From positions 806,001 to 870,000 of the forward strand of contig NZ_CP012401.1 in the NCBI RefSeq assembly GCF_001305595.1: 64,000 nucleotides of DNA, given 5' to 3'. The DNA is from Azospirillum thiophilum (GTDB lineage Bacteria; Pseudomonadota; Alphaproteobacteria; Azospirillales; Azospirillaceae). The notes beneath the pieces are model-generated. The model was not told the DNA's origin, ran no database searches, and saw only the letters and a list, made by a program, of their open reading frames with translations. Both the position numbers and the translations under genes were made by a program. Within the stretch, counting starts at the first letter, position 1. The number at the start of each line of letters is the position of its first letter. This document shows, one piece after another, positions 21,405 to 30,136 of this stretch.

Positions 21405-21426
21405 GGTGTTTAACAAATCGAACACC
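21405..21426. promoter_or_regulatory. Inverted repeat, candidate operator upstream of the aminotransferase
   Basis: GGTGTT and AACACC separated by 10 nt of AT-rich sequence (TAACAAATCG), about 70 bp before the aminotransferase start. The half-sites are exact inverted copies. The regulator is not known and the arms are short. Confidence 0.35.
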
Positions 21427-21494
21427 TCCCGGCGGACCCCGAGGGGCGGCCGGGGGGTGCGAACCCGACAAGACCGAACAGGAAGACCCTCTCC

Positions 21495-22877
21495 ATGACC
21501 GCTCCGGGCAGCACCGTCGGCAACTCCGCCGCCAGCCGCGACAAGGCCTTCGTCCTCCATCCCTACACCAACCTGCATGCCCACGAGACGCAGGGGCCGC
21601 TGATCATCGAGCGCGGCGAGGGCGTGCACGTCTTCGACGATGGCGGCAAGGACTACATCGAGGGCATGGCGAGCCTGTGGTGCGTCTCGCTCGGCTGGGG
21701 TGAGGAGCGGCTGGTGCAGGCGGCGGCCAAGCAGATGCGGCAGCTGTCCAGCTACCACATCTTCGGCCACAAGTCGCACGAGCCGGGAATCGATCTGGCG
21801 GAAAGGCTGATTGGGCTGGCGCCGGTGCCGATGTCCAAGGTGTTCTTCGCCAATTCCGGGTCGGAAGCCAACGACACCGCGATCAAGCTGATCTGGTACT
21901 ACAGCAACGCGCTTGGCCGGCCGGAGAAGAAGAAGATCCTCTCGCGCCAACGCGCCTATCACGGCGTGACGGTGGCGACCGCCAGCCTGACCGGCCTGCC
22001 CAACAACCACCGCGACTTCGACCTGCCGATCGCCCGGATCATCCATGGCGACTGCCCGCACCATTACCGCAACGCCCATGAGGGCGAGAGCGAGGAGGCC
22101 TTCGCCACCCGGCTGGCCGAGCAGCTGGAGGCGCTGATCCTGGCAGAGGGGCCGGACACCATCGCCGCCATGTTCGCCGAGCCGGTGATGGGCGCCGGCG
22201 GCGTCGTGGTCCCGCCCGCGACCTACTTCGCCAAGATCCAGCCGGTGTTGAAGAAATACGACATCCTGCTGGTCGCCGACGAGGTGATCTGCGGTTTCGG
22301 CCGCACCGGCAATTTCTGGGGCAGCCAGACCATGGGCATGCAGCCGGACATCCTGACCTGCGCCAAGCAGCTGTCGTCCGGCTATCTGCCGATCTCCGCC
22401 GTGATGGTGTCGGACGCGGTCTATCGCGCCTGCGTCGAGGAGAGCAGGAAGATCGGCACCTTCGGCCACGGCTACACCTATTCCGCCCATCCGGTGGCGG
22501 CGGCGGTGGCGCTGGAGACGCTGAAGATCTACGAGGAGCGCGACATCGTCGGCCATGTCCGCTCGATCGCCCCGGCCTTCCAGAGCCGGCTGAAGGCGCT
22601 GGCCGAGCATCCGCTGGTCGGCGAGGCCCGCGGCATCGGCCTGATCGGCGCTGTGGAGCTGGTGGCCGACAAGGCGACCAAGACCCCGTTCGACCCGGTC
22701 GGCCGCGCCGGTGCGGTGGTCAACGGCCTGACCCAGGACAACGGCCTGATCGTCCGCGCCATGGGCGATTCGATCGCGCTGTGCCCGCCGCTGGTGATCA
22801 CCGAGGCGGAAGTCCACGAGACCTTCGACCGCCTGACCAAGGCGCTCGACGCCGCGGTCCCGGTGCTGCGCGGGTAA
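21495..22877 (+). CDS. Class III (omega) aminotransferase, probable polyamine/β-amino acid type
   Basis: A 460-aa PLP-dependent fold-type I aminotransferase. It shows 'YIEGMASLWCVSLGWGEERL' (split here: substrate entrance), 'VFFANSGSEANDTAIK' for PLP phosphate binding, 'YHGVTVATASLTG', 'FAEPVMGAGGVV', 'VADEVICGFGRTG' and the Schiff-base lysine in 'TCAKQLSSGYLP'. Relatives include putrescine–pyruvate, taurine–pyruvate and β-alanine–pyruvate aminotransferases; the motif set looks closest to the SpuC-like putrescine group, but that is inference. A polyamine-type ABC system occurs elsewhere in the window, not beside it. The start has an AGGAAG ribosome site. It is a single gene with a possible operator upstream. 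Confidence 0.88.
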   Translation: MTAPGSTVGNSAASRDKAFVLHPYTNLHAHETQGPLIIERGEGVHVFDDGGKDYIEGMASLWCVSLGWGEERLVQAAAKQMRQLSSYHIFGHKSHEPGIDLAERLIGLAPVPMSKVFFANSGSEANDTAIKLIWYYSNALGRPEKKKILSRQRAYHGVTVATASLTGLPNNHRDFDLPIARIIHGDCPHHYRNAHEGESEEAFATRLAEQLEALILAEGPDTIAAMFAEPVMGAGGVVVPPATYFAKIQPVLKKYDILLVADEVICGFGRTGNFWGSQTMGMQPDILTCAKQLSSGYLPISAVMVSDAVYRACVEESRKIGTFGHGYTYSAHPVAAAVALETLKIYEERDIVGHVRSIAPAFQSRLKALAEHPLVGEARGIGLIGAVELVADKATKTPFDPVGRAGAVVNGLTQDNGLIVRAMGDSIALCPPLVITEAEVHETFDRLTKALDAAVPVLRG

Positions 22878-22902
22878 GAGCAACACCCTCTCCCCCCTTG
22901 AG

Positions 22903-23043
22903 ATCCCCTCTCCCCCCCGGGGAGAGGGTTAGGGTGAGGGGGACGCATGGCGTGACTTATTCCAGGAACCCGCGCGTCCGATTGTCCCGTGAGCCATGCA
23001 GCGTGCCCCCCTCACCCCGGCCCTCTCCCCGGGGGGAGAGGGG
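22903..23043. repeat. Dispersed palindromic intergenic repeat (family II)
   Basis: Two hairpins (CCCTCTCCCCCCCGGGGAGAGGG at the left and CCCTCTCCCCGGGGGGAGAGGG at the right) with inward GGGTGAGGGGG and CCCCCCTCACCCC arms form a long-range inverted repeat of about 140 bp, including a GCATGG/CCATGC pair. It lies between two convergent genes. Confidence 0.8.
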
Positions 23044-23063
23044 GATGGGCGGGGGGAAGGGAT

Positions 23064-24302
23064 TCACCCCCGCCGCAGATGCATCTTGCCCAGCCCGCCC
23101 AGCGCGTCGAACAGCTGGCGGAACTGGGCGAGGAACTGGTCCCAGCTCACCTTCGCCGTCGGCTCGATGGCGGCATGCAGGGCGCCGAGGCTGGTCTTGC
23201 CGTCGATCCGCGCCAGGATCGGGCCGGCCAGCCGGGGCAGCGGCAGGGCCACGACGCTGCCCATCAGGTCGAATTCCAGGCTGCCGCCCGGCGGCACGCT
23301 CTTCGCCACGACCGCGCCGTCGAGGTCGCGCAGCACCGGAACCACCTCCGGCGCGTCCGGCGCGATGCGGGCGCCCGCCAGATCGGCCGGGCGCAGCAGA
23401 TAGGCGATGTGCTTGGTGAAGGCGCCGGTGATGCGCTCGGTCCAGGCGGCACGCTCCAGCGGCCCCATCCCCTCCAGCCGCTTCAGGACGCGGGCGTCCT
23501 TGATCCACAGCGACGGCTCGTAGCGCAGCGGGTCGATCAGCGTCGCGACGGCGAGCCCGGCGCTCTCCGCCAGCTCCGCCAGCTGCGGCACGCTGTAGGG
23601 CCGGTCGCAGCTGTGCAGCAGCAGGTCGTAGAGATTGGCGTCGGCCAGCCGGTGGTCGCCGATGTGCGGGTTGTTCAGCAGCCAGTTGGTCGGCGGCAGC
23701 GCCTGGATCAGCCGACGGGCCAGCGCCACCTTCTCGGCCGGCGGCAGCCCGTCGGTCATGCCGCGCAGCGCCTCCTGCATCGGATAGACGCCGGTTCGGC
23801 CATGGGGAGCGTAGACCATGATGCCGATGCCGCCGCCGGGCGCCAGCGCCGCGGCCAGCGAGCGCAGGCCGGCCGCCGGGTCGTCCAGATGGTGCAGCAC
23901 GCCGCAGCAGTCGATGTAGTCGAACGGCCCGGCCTCGGCCACCAGCCCGTCCAGCTCCAGCAGCGAGCCCCGTTGAAAGTCGATGTTGGTCAGGCCGCGC
24001 GCCCCGGCCCGCGCCTCGGCGACGGCGCGGCTGGCGTCGGACAGGTCGATATAGGCGATGCGCCCCGGATTGCCGGCATCGGCCATCTGCTGGGCCAGCA
24101 TGATGGTGCCGTCCCCGGTGCCGCCGCCGGCCACCAGCACGCGCAGCGGCCTGGCATGATCGATCCGGCCGCCGAAGACATGCTGGACCAGCTCGTCCAG
24201 ATGGCTGGGCGAGCCGGTGATCAGGCGCTTGCCCTCGTCGGCCGGATTGCGCGCCGGGTAGGGATAGGCTTCGTACTGGGCACGCAGGTCGTCGATGCTC
24301 AT
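23064..24302 (-). CDS. SAM-dependent methyltransferase with C-terminal extension
   Basis: A 412-aa protein. Residues 1-30 ('LRAQYEAYPYPARNP') form a conserved lead-in; the class I methyltransferase core follows, with motif I LRVLVAGGGTGDGTIMLA at about 53-70 and 'YIDCCGVLHHLDDP' as motif IV. After about residue 250 is a second domain of unknown function ('PYSVPQLAELAESAGL', 'GKTSLGALHAAI') resembling the winged or PqqD-like tails found on some proteobacterial methyltransferases. The acceptor is unknown. ATG 24302 is chosen; ATG 24338 would add 12 residues. It is followed by a repeat and shares its strand with the upstream asparaginase at 100 bp distance. Confidence 0.8.
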   Translation of the reverse strand: MSIDDLRAQYEAYPYPARNPADEGKRLITGSPSHLDELVQHVFGGRIDHARPLRVLVAGGGTGDGTIMLAQQMADAGNPGRIAYIDLSDASRAVAEARAGARGLTNIDFQRGSLLELDGLVAEAGPFDYIDCCGVLHHLDDPAAGLRSLAAALAPGGGIGIMVYAPHGRTGVYPMQEALRGMTDGLPPAEKVALARRLIQALPPTNWLLNNPHIGDHRLADANLYDLLLHSCDRPYSVPQLAELAESAGLAVATLIDPLRYEPSLWIKDARVLKRLEGMGPLERAAWTERITGAFTKHIAYLLRPADLAGARIAPDAPEVVPVLRDLDGAVVAKSVPPGGSLEFDLMGSVVALPLPRLAGPILARIDGKTSLGALHAAIEPTAKVSWDQFLAQFRQLFDALGGLGKMHLRRG

Positions 24303-24402
24303 GGTCGGCAGCTCATAAGGAACGGGCGCGGCGACCATAGCACCGCGCCCGTCCCGCCTGCACCCATGCGATGGCGGTTGCGATGGCGGTCCCGCCGGCG
24401 CT

Positions 24403-25524
24403 TCAGCCCGGCCAGCCCGCCGCCGGCCGCACCTCGCCCACCCTGGCGCCGGCACGGTTCAGCAGCGGCGCGGCCAGCAGATTCGGCACCCGCGCCCATT
24501 GCGCCTCGCTCAGCGCCCCGGTCGAGCGGATCAGGGCGGCCAGCGCCACCTCGCGGGCACGGGCGGCGCCGTCCTCGATCTTCAGCGCGATACCGATGCC
24601 CTGTTCCGGGATCACGGCGCAGCCGACCCCCTCGGCCCCGCCCTTGACCAGCACGGCCCCCTCGGCCGCCTCCATCAGCGCGGTGTCGAAGGTTCCGCTG
24701 CCGCCGATCAGGAACGGGTGCCGGCCCCAGGCGGCGGCGATGCGGGTGACGGCCTGCGCCCGCGCGTCCGGCAGGTCGACCGGGTCGGCGATGCGGGCCA
24801 TGGCATAGGCGATGGCGCCCAGCGGGATGCCGACGGTCGGGATCGAGCAGCCGTCGACGCCCCAGGGCGCGCCGAACAGGTTCTGCCCGGTCATCTGCTC
24901 CATCACGCCGAGGATGCGCTGCTGCACCGGATGCTCGTAGCGGACATAGCCCTTCAGCCGCTCGCGCCGGTGCTTCGCCGTGGTCAGGAAGCCGCTGTGC
25001 TTGCCGGAGCAATTGTTATGGAAGACGGTCGGCGCCTCGCCGCGGCGGACCAGATCCGCGGCGGTCGCGGCATCATAGGGGATCTGCGCGCCGCATTCGT
25101 AATCGTCCGGCGTCAGCCCGACCCGCTCGGCCCAGGCGCGCACCAGTTCGGTATGCTGCGCCTCGCCATTGTGGGAGGCGCAGGCCAGCGCCAGCTCCTC
25201 GTCGCCCAGCCCGAAGGCGTCGAGCGCGCCGCTTTCGACCAGCGGGATCGCCTGCAGCGACTTGATGGCGGAGCGCGGGTAGACCGGCGCGTCGATGTCG
25301 CCCCAGCTGGCCAGCACATGGCCGCCGGCATCGACGATGCAGGCGCGGGCGCGGTGCAGCGATTCCACCAGGCTGCCGCGCGTCACCTCCACCGTGATCG
25401 GGCTTTCCGCCGGGCCGGAGAGGTCGGCGCGGCCCTCCGCTCCCGGAGCATGGGGGTGGCCGTGATGGTGGTGGTCCCCACCGCCGCCGCAGGACGAATG
25501 GTCATGGGTATGGTCTGTGCTCAT
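24403..25524 (-). CDS. Rhizobium etli-type (AnsA-like) L-asparaginase with His-rich N-terminal tail
   Basis: A 373-aa class 3 asparaginase, the family of R. etli ReAIV/ReAV, which hydrolyses asparagine to aspartate and ammonia and resembles β-lactamase-fold enzymes. Core motifs are 'YPRSAIKSLQAIPL' with the Ser-x-x-Lys pair, 'CASHNGEAQHTEL', 'NNCSGKHSGFL' and 'GVDGCSIPT'. The zinc ligands of ReAV (two Cys and a Lys, Cys-x-x-Lys and a Cys 54 residues later) are matched by Cys172, Lys175 and Cys226 with the same spacing. Unusually, the first 28 residues contain ten His (DHTHDHSS, GDHHHHGHPHAPG) and one Cys, a metal-binding type extension. ATG 25524 is the only start consistent with this tail beginning; a 12-codon upstream extension is possible. 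Confidence 0.9.
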   Translation of the reverse strand: MSTDHTHDHSSCGGGGDHHHHGHPHAPGAEGRADLSGPAESPITVEVTRGSLVESLHRARACIVDAGGHVLASWGDIDAPVYPRSAIKSLQAIPLVESGALDAFGLGDEELALACASHNGEAQHTELVRAWAERVGLTPDDYECGAQIPYDAATAADLVRRGEAPTVFHNNCSGKHSGFLTTAKHRRERLKGYVRYEHPVQQRILGVMEQMTGQNLFGAPWGVDGCSIPTVGIPLGAIAYAMARIADPVDLPDARAQAVTRIAAAWGRHPFLIGGSGTFDTALMEAAEGAVLVKGGAEGVGCAVIPEQGIGIALKIEDGAARAREVALAALIRSTGALSEAQWARVPNLLAAPLLNRAGARVGEVRPAAGWPG

Positions 25525-25617
25525 GGCGGCGAGCTTGCCTCGGACGGGCGGCGGCGGCAAGCTCCCGCCCGGTCATCCGACGATCTTCATCCTCACCTTC
25601 AAAGTTGCGGGTTCTTC

Positions 25618-26214
25618 ATGCGCGGTTATTTCGGAATCGGGGTGGAGCGGATCAGCAAGCCCGGCAATGTCGGCAACCTGATGCGCACCGCCCATGCCTT
25701 CGGCGCCTCCTTCTTCTTCGCCATCGATGCGGAACCGGACCTGCGCGAGACGAAGCTGGTCGACACCTCCGGCGCGACGCTGCACCTGCCGCTCTACATC
25801 CATGACCGGGTCGCCGACTTCACCCTGCCCAAGGACTGCGCGCTGGTCGGGGTCGAGCTGACCGACGACGCGGTCGAGCTTCCCAGCTTCCGCCACCCGT
25901 CGCGCGCCGCCTATGTGCTGGGGCCGGAGCGCGACAGCCTGTCGCCCGCCCTGCTGGCGCGCTGCGACCATGTGGTGAAGATCCCGATGTCCTTCTGCAT
26001 CAATGTCGGCGTCGCCGGGGCGCTGGTGATGTATGACCGGATGATCTCGATGGGCCGTTTCGCCGAACGGCCGGTCCGTCCCGGCGGCCCGCTGGAGCCG
26101 CCGGCCCTGCACAAGCACGGCAAGCAGATCATGCGCAAGGCCGAGCGCCGCCGCCGCATCCGCGGCGAACAGAAGCCGGTGGCCGCCATCGATCCGGACG
26201 ACAGCGACGAGTAA
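25618..26214 (+). CDS. SpoU/TrmH-family RNA 2'-O-methyltransferase
   Basis: A 198-aa SPOUT methyltransferase. The three knot motifs are 'ISKPGNVGNLMRTAHAFGA' (motif 1, with the catalytic Asn and Arg), 'YVLGPERDSLSPALLARCD' (motif 2) and 'CINVGVAGALVMYDRM' (motif 3). It probably methylates a ribose in tRNA or rRNA; the target cannot be inferred. The basic C-terminal tail ('RKAERRRRIRG') fits RNA binding. It diverges from the asparaginase and ends 6 bp before the next, convergent gene. ATG 25618 is the start that places motif 1 near the N-terminus, as in short family members. Confidence 0.88.
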   Translation: MRGYFGIGVERISKPGNVGNLMRTAHAFGASFFFAIDAEPDLRETKLVDTSGATLHLPLYIHDRVADFTLPKDCALVGVELTDDAVELPSFRHPSRAAYVLGPERDSLSPALLARCDHVVKIPMSFCINVGVAGALVMYDRMISMGRFAERPVRPGGPLEPPALHKHGKQIMRKAERRRRIRGEQKPVAAIDPDDSDE

Positions 26215-26219
26215 GCGGT

Positions 26220-26768
26220 TCAGATCCGCAGGGGCTCCTGTCCGGCAACGGCACAGAGGCGCTGCACCACGGCGGGCTTGGGCACCGCCACCTCCCCCTG
26301 CTCGAAGGCCACCACCTGGAGGGTGCCGCGCACCGCCTCCAGCAGCTCGCCCGGCCGCAGCAGGAAATCGGGGGAGGACGGCCGGCCGAAGCGGGCGTTG
26401 CCGTCGGCGAAGGTTTCGTAGATCAGCAGCCCGCCCGGCTCCAGCGCCGCCAGGATGGCGGGGAAGAGCGGCCGGTGCAGGTAGTTGGTGACGACGATCC
26501 CGGCGAAGCCACCGCCGCCCGGCAGGCTGTCCAGCGGCCCGCCCTCCAGGTCGGCCTGCAGCAGGGCGACACCCGCGCTCCCTTCCAGGTCGGCGACGCC
26601 GCCGAGGTCGCGGTCGATGCCGGTGACGGGATGGCCGCGCGACCGGAACAGCCGCAGATGCCGGCCGCCGCCGCAGGCGAGGTCGAGCACGCCGCCGCCG
26701 GCGCGGACCAGCGGGGCGAAACGCTCCACCCAGGGCGAGGGCGGCGACAGGGGATGCGGAGTCGGCAT
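26220..26768 (-). CDS. Class I SAM-dependent methyltransferase, tellurite-resistance-like
   Basis: A 182-aa methyltransferase with motif I VLDLACGGGRHLRLFRSRG at about residues 26-44 and the acidic 'TGIDRD' after it. 'YETFADGNARFGRPSSPDF' is a hallmark of the small TehB-like or thiopurine-like group often annotated as tellurite-resistance methyltransferase. Substrate unknown. It is convergent with the RNA methyltransferase gene, with 5 bp between stops. Confidence 0.8.
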   Translation of the reverse strand: MPTPHPLSPPSPWVERFAPLVRAGGGVLDLACGGGRHLRLFRSRGHPVTGIDRDLGGVADLEGSAGVALLQADLEGGPLDSLPGGGGFAGIVVTNYLHRPLFPAILAALEPGGLLIYETFADGNARFGRPSSPDFLLRPGELLEAVRGTLQVVAFEQGEVAVPKPAVVQRLCAVAGQEPLRI

Positions 26769-26968
26769 GGTCGGGCTTCCCGTTCGGGGCTTTCCGGTGG
26801 CGGCCGGGGGACGATATCACAGGCGTCGCCGGAAGCCGCGGCCTTGCGGCGTTTGACGGCGCGGCCCCGCCGTGCTGAATTAGGTGGTTCCCCCGAGTCG
26901 TGCCGCAACCCGGATCGGCGTGCCGGGGCTGGTTTTCCTGCTGCGGGTAAGTTGGGGCTTGTGGGGAT

Positions 26969-27577
26969 ATGATCCTCTTCGCGTTGAGATGCTCGGCCGA
27001 CCACCGGTTCGAGGCGTGGTTCCGCAACGGCGCCGCCTATGACGAGCAGGCGGCGGCGCACCAGATCGCCTGCCCGATCTGCGGCGACACCGTCGTCGGC
27101 AAGGCGCCGATGGCCCCCCGCATCGCCAAGGGCGTCGCCAAGGCGGCCGACCGCGCCCGCGAGCAGGCCGAAGCGGCCGCCGCCGACGCGCCGCCGACGC
27201 AGGCCGCGCCGTCAGCAGCCCCTGCCCCTGCCTCCGGCCCTGCCGCCGCTCCCGCCACCCTGCCGGTGCCGATCCCGGCGCCCGTCCCGCTGCCCAGCGC
27301 GGCGGACATGGTGGCGGCGCTGCCGCCCAGCCTGAACGACGCCCAGCGCGAGGCGGTGGCCGAGGTGATGCGGCAACTGACCGAGGTGCGGCGCAGCGTC
27401 GAGAAGAACTGCGACTATGTCGGCGACCGCTTCGCCGAGGAGGCGCGGCGCATCCATTACGGCGAGACCGATCCGCGCGGCATCTATGGCGAGGCGTCGG
27501 ACGAGGACGTCGCCGAACTCCACGAAGAGGGTGTGACATTTCACCGCATCCCCTGGATTCCGCGCAGCGATTCCTAA
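26969..27577 (+). CDS. DUF1178 family zinc-ribbon-like protein
   Basis: A 202-aa DUF1178 protein of unknown role, conserved in proteobacteria. The N-terminus has the family signature 'ILFALRCSADHRFEAWF' and 'ACPICGDTVVGKAPMAPRIA', with Cys residues that could bind zinc. The C-terminal half has 'VEKNCDYVGDRFAEEARRIH' and 'YGEASDEDVAELHEEGV'. Between them is an Ala/Pro linker of about 60 residues. ATG 26969 follows a GGGGA ribosome site. A terminator lies 75 bp after the stop. Confidence 0.88.
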   Translation: MILFALRCSADHRFEAWFRNGAAYDEQAAAHQIACPICGDTVVGKAPMAPRIAKGVAKAADRAREQAEAAAADAPPTQAAPSAAPAPASGPAAAPATLPVPIPAPVPLPSAADMVAALPPSLNDAQREAVAEVMRQLTEVRRSVEKNCDYVGDRFAEEARRIHYGETDPRGIYGEASDEDVAELHEEGVTFHRIPWIPRSDS

Positions 27578-27652
27578 GGGCCCCGCCCGTCCCGGACCGG
27601 CCGGCGGCTCTTTCGATTCCAGAAGAAACCATTTGAAAAGCTGACGGTTTAC

Positions 27653-27682
27653 AAGGCGCGCCCGGAAACGGGTGCGCCTTTC
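27653..27682 (+). terminator. Rho-independent terminator after the DUF1178 gene
   Basis: AAGGCGCGCCCG, GAAA loop, CGGGTGCGCCTT, then TT. The arms pair with one mismatch. Confidence 0.7.
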
Positions 27683-27779
27683 ACGTCTGCGGCTACAGCC
27701 TTGCCTGCGCTTGGTTTTTCAAGCGCCCCGGCCCTGCCGGCGCCCGCCCCACCGACCAAGGTAGGGGGTGCGTCAAACA

Positions 27780-27793
27780 ATGATCTGTATCAA
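27780..27793. promoter_or_regulatory. FNR/CRP-type box upstream of DUF485–actP
   Basis: ATGAT-CTGT-ATCAA matches the FNR/FixK consensus TTGAT-N4-ATCAA in nine of ten defined positions. It sits 128 bp before the DUF485 start. It is enclosed by a 9-bp direct repeat, TCAAACAAT, at 27773-27781 and 27790-27798. A CRP/FNR-superfamily regulator of acetate uptake is plausible; the transcription start is not visible. Confidence 0.5.
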
Positions 27794-27920
27794 ACAATTG
27801 GGCAGGTCAAGGGCGTACGAATATCCAGGTGAAAACCCGGACGCGATCGCCCGGACGGCAAATTCCCGAGTGTCTCAAAGACCGTCGCACAATCGCCGGC
27901 ACTCGATGAGGGGGACGCAC

Positions 27921-28223
27921 ATGAGTCAAAATGCACAACGGATTGTAAACAATCCAAAGTTCCAGGAGCTGGTGGCGAAGCGCTCCGCCTTCGCCTGGAC
28001 TTTGTCGATCGCCATGCTCGTCATCTATTTCGGTTTCATTCTGCTGGTGGCGTTCGGGAAGGGCTTCCTGGGCACGCCGATCGGCTCCGGTGTCACGACC
28101 TGGGGCATTCCCGTCGGCGTCTTCACCATCGTGTCCGCCTTCATCCTGACCGGGATCTACGTCAACCGGGCGAACGGCGAATTCGACGAGCTGAACCGCC
28201 AGATCCTGGAGGAATCGAAGTGA
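27921..28223 (+). CDS. DUF485 small membrane protein, YjcH-like partner of ActP
   Basis: A 100-aa protein with two membrane helices ('[20 protein letters not shown]' and '[20 protein letters not shown]') and the family-defining '[16 protein letters not shown]' and '[12 protein letters not shown]'. DUF485 genes almost always precede acetate symporter genes; the protein is thought to assist the transporter. ATG 27921 has GAGGGGG 7 nt upstream. The stop TGA overlaps the actP ATG by one base (TGATG), so translation is coupled. Confidence 0.93.
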   Translation: MSQNAQRIVNNPKFQELVAKRSAFAWTLSIAMLVIYFGFILLVAFGKGFLGTPIGSGVTTWGIPVGVFTIVSAFILTGIYVNRANGEFDELNRQILEESK

Positions 28224-29932
28224 TGCGCGCCACCACCCGTCTCACCGCAGCAGCAGCCGCGGCCGGCGTGCTGGTTCCCGCCTGCGGCTATGCCGACGCC
28301 ATCGGCGGCGCCGTGCAGAAGCAGGCGACGAACTGGTCCGCCATCATCATGTTCCTGATCTTCGTGCTGCTCACGCTGGGCATCACCTTCTGGGCCGCCC
28401 GCCGCACCAAGTCGGCCAAGGACTTCTACGCTGCCGGCGGCGGCATCACCGGCTTCCAGAACGGGCTGGCCATCGCCGGCGACTACATGTCGGCGGCCTC
28501 CTTCCTCGGCATCGCCGGCCTCGTCTACGCGTCGGGCTTCGACGGGCTGATCTATTCGGTGGGCTGGCTGGTCGGCTGGCCGATCGTGCTGTTCCTGATC
28601 GCGGAGCGGCTGCGCAACCTCGGCAAATACACCTTCGCCGACGTCGCCTCCTACCGCTTCCAGCAGACGCCGATCCGCACCCTGTCGGCCTGCGGCTCGC
28701 TGGCGACCGTCACCTTCTACCTGATCGCCCAGATGGTCGGCGCCGGCAAGCTGATCCAGCTGCTGTTCGGTCTGGACTATCTGGTCGCCGTCATCCTCGT
28801 CGGCGTGCTGATGATCGGCTACGTCACCTTCGGCGGCATGCTGGCGACGACCTGGGTGCAGATCATCAAGGCGGTGATGCTGCTGTCCGGCGCCTCCTTC
28901 ATGGCCTTCATGATCCTCGCCAGGTTCGGCTTCAGCCCCGAGGCGATGTTCAAGGCCGCGGTCGAGCTGCACCCGAAGGGTCTGGCGATCATGTCGCCCG
29001 GCACGCTGGTCTCCGACCCTGTCTCGGCAATCTCGCTGGGCATGGCGCTGATGTTCGGCACCGCCGGCCTGCCGCACATCCTGATGCGCTTCTTCACGGT
29101 GTCTGACGCCAAGGAAGCCCGCAAGTCGGTCTTCTACGCCACCGGCTTCATCGGCTACTTCTACATCCTGACCTTCATCATCGGCTTCGGCGCCATCCTG
29201 ATGATCCTGGCCCCCGACGCCACCGGCGCCTATCCGTTCCTGACCGCGGCCCCGCTGGCCGGCGCCAAGGCGGTGATCGCCAACGTCATCGGCGGCACCA
29301 ACATGGCGGCCATCCACACCGCCCATGCGGTCGGCGGCGACCTGTTCTACGGCTTCATCTCGGCGGTCGCCTTCGCCACCATCCTGGCGGTGGTCGCCGG
29401 CCTGACGCTGGCCGGCGCCTCGGCGGTCTCCCATGACCTCTACGCCTCGGTCTTCGCCAAGGGCCGCGCCAACGAGGCCGACGAAATCCGCGTGTCGAAG
29501 ATCACCACCGTCGTCATCGGCATCGTCTCGATCGTGCTGGGCGTCGCCTTCGAGAACCAGAACGTCGCCTTCATGGTCGGTCTGGCCTTCGTCATCGCCG
29601 CCTCGGCCAACTTCCCGATCCTGCTGATGTCGATGTTCTGGGGCAAGATGACCACCCGCGGCGCGGTGCTGGGCGGCGGCCTGGGGCTGGTCTCGGCGAT
29701 CGTCCTGCTGGTGCTCGGTCCGACCGTGTGGAAGGCCGTGCTGGGCAACCCGACCGCGATCTTCCCGTACGACAACCCGGGCCTGTTCTCGATCCTGCTG
29801 TCCTTCGCCGGTATCTGGTTCTTCTCGATCACCGACAACAGCGAGCAGGCGCAGAAGGAGCGCCGCGCCTTCGAGGCCCAGTATATCCGGTCGCAGACCG
29901 GCCTGGGTGCCGAGGGGGCGTCCGCCCACTGA
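28223..29932 (+). CDS. actP: Cation/acetate symporter ActP
   Basis: A 569-aa sodium:solute symporter of the acetate permease type in the inner membrane, taking up acetate and other short acids with a cation. It has an N-terminal signal-like hydrophobic segment (1-25), then about 13 membrane helices. Family blocks include '[21 protein letters not shown]' (split: the entry helix), '[16 protein letters not shown]', '[19 protein letters not shown]' and '[12 protein letters not shown]'. GGAGGA lies 9 nt before ATG 28223, and the gene is coupled to the DUF485 gene. A GTG one codon earlier is also in frame. A terminator follows at 30,102. Confidence 0.95.
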   Translation: MRATTRLTAAAAAAGVLVPACGYADAIGGAVQKQATNWSAIIMFLIFVLLTLGITFWAARRTKSAKDFYAAGGGITGFQNGLAIAGDYMSAASFLGIAGLVYASGFDGLIYSVGWLVGWPIVLFLIAERLRNLGKYTFADVASYRFQQTPIRTLSACGSLATVTFYLIAQMVGAGKLIQLLFGLDYLVAVILVGVLMIGYVTFGGMLATTWVQIIKAVMLLSGASFMAFMILARFGFSPEAMFKAAVELHPKGLAIMSPGTLVSDPVSAISLGMALMFGTAGLPHILMRFFTVSDAKEARKSVFYATGFIGYFYILTFIIGFGAILMILAPDATGAYPFLTAAPLAGAKAVIANVIGGTNMAAIHTAHAVGGDLFYGFISAVAFATILAVVAGLTLAGASAVSHDLYASVFAKGRANEADEIRVSKITTVVIGIVSIVLGVAFENQNVAFMVGLAFVIAASANFPILLMSMFWGKMTTRGAVLGGGLGLVSAIVLLVLGPTVWKAVLGNPTAIFPYDNPGLFSILLSFAGIWFFSITDNSEQAQKERRAFEAQYIRSQTGLGAEGASAH

Positions 29933-30101
29933 CAAAAGGCCCACTGACAAGGGCGGGCAACGCGAGGCGGAAGGGAGGGGCTGCGTCTCGCACCGCGCCC
30001 CTCCCCCCTTCTCAGCCCTGCCGCAGGCCATGCGGCGAATGGTCCGCATCGCCGATTGTCGCACCCGCTTCCGGCAGCCTGCCCGGCGGGTGTATCCTGG
30101 A

Positions 30102-30136
30102 AAGCGCCTCGGGAGCAGTCCCGGGGCGCTTTTTTC
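30102..30136 (+). terminator. Rho-independent terminator after actP
   Basis: AAGCGCCTCGGGA, loop GCAG, TCCCGGGGCGCTT with one bulge, then six T. It ends directly at the possible start codon of the next gene. Confidence 0.85.

Noticed and set aside
27578..27920. Riboswitch before DUF485–actP
   Set aside because: Only a terminator of the previous gene and a probable activator box could be identified; no conserved riboswitch core was recognised.
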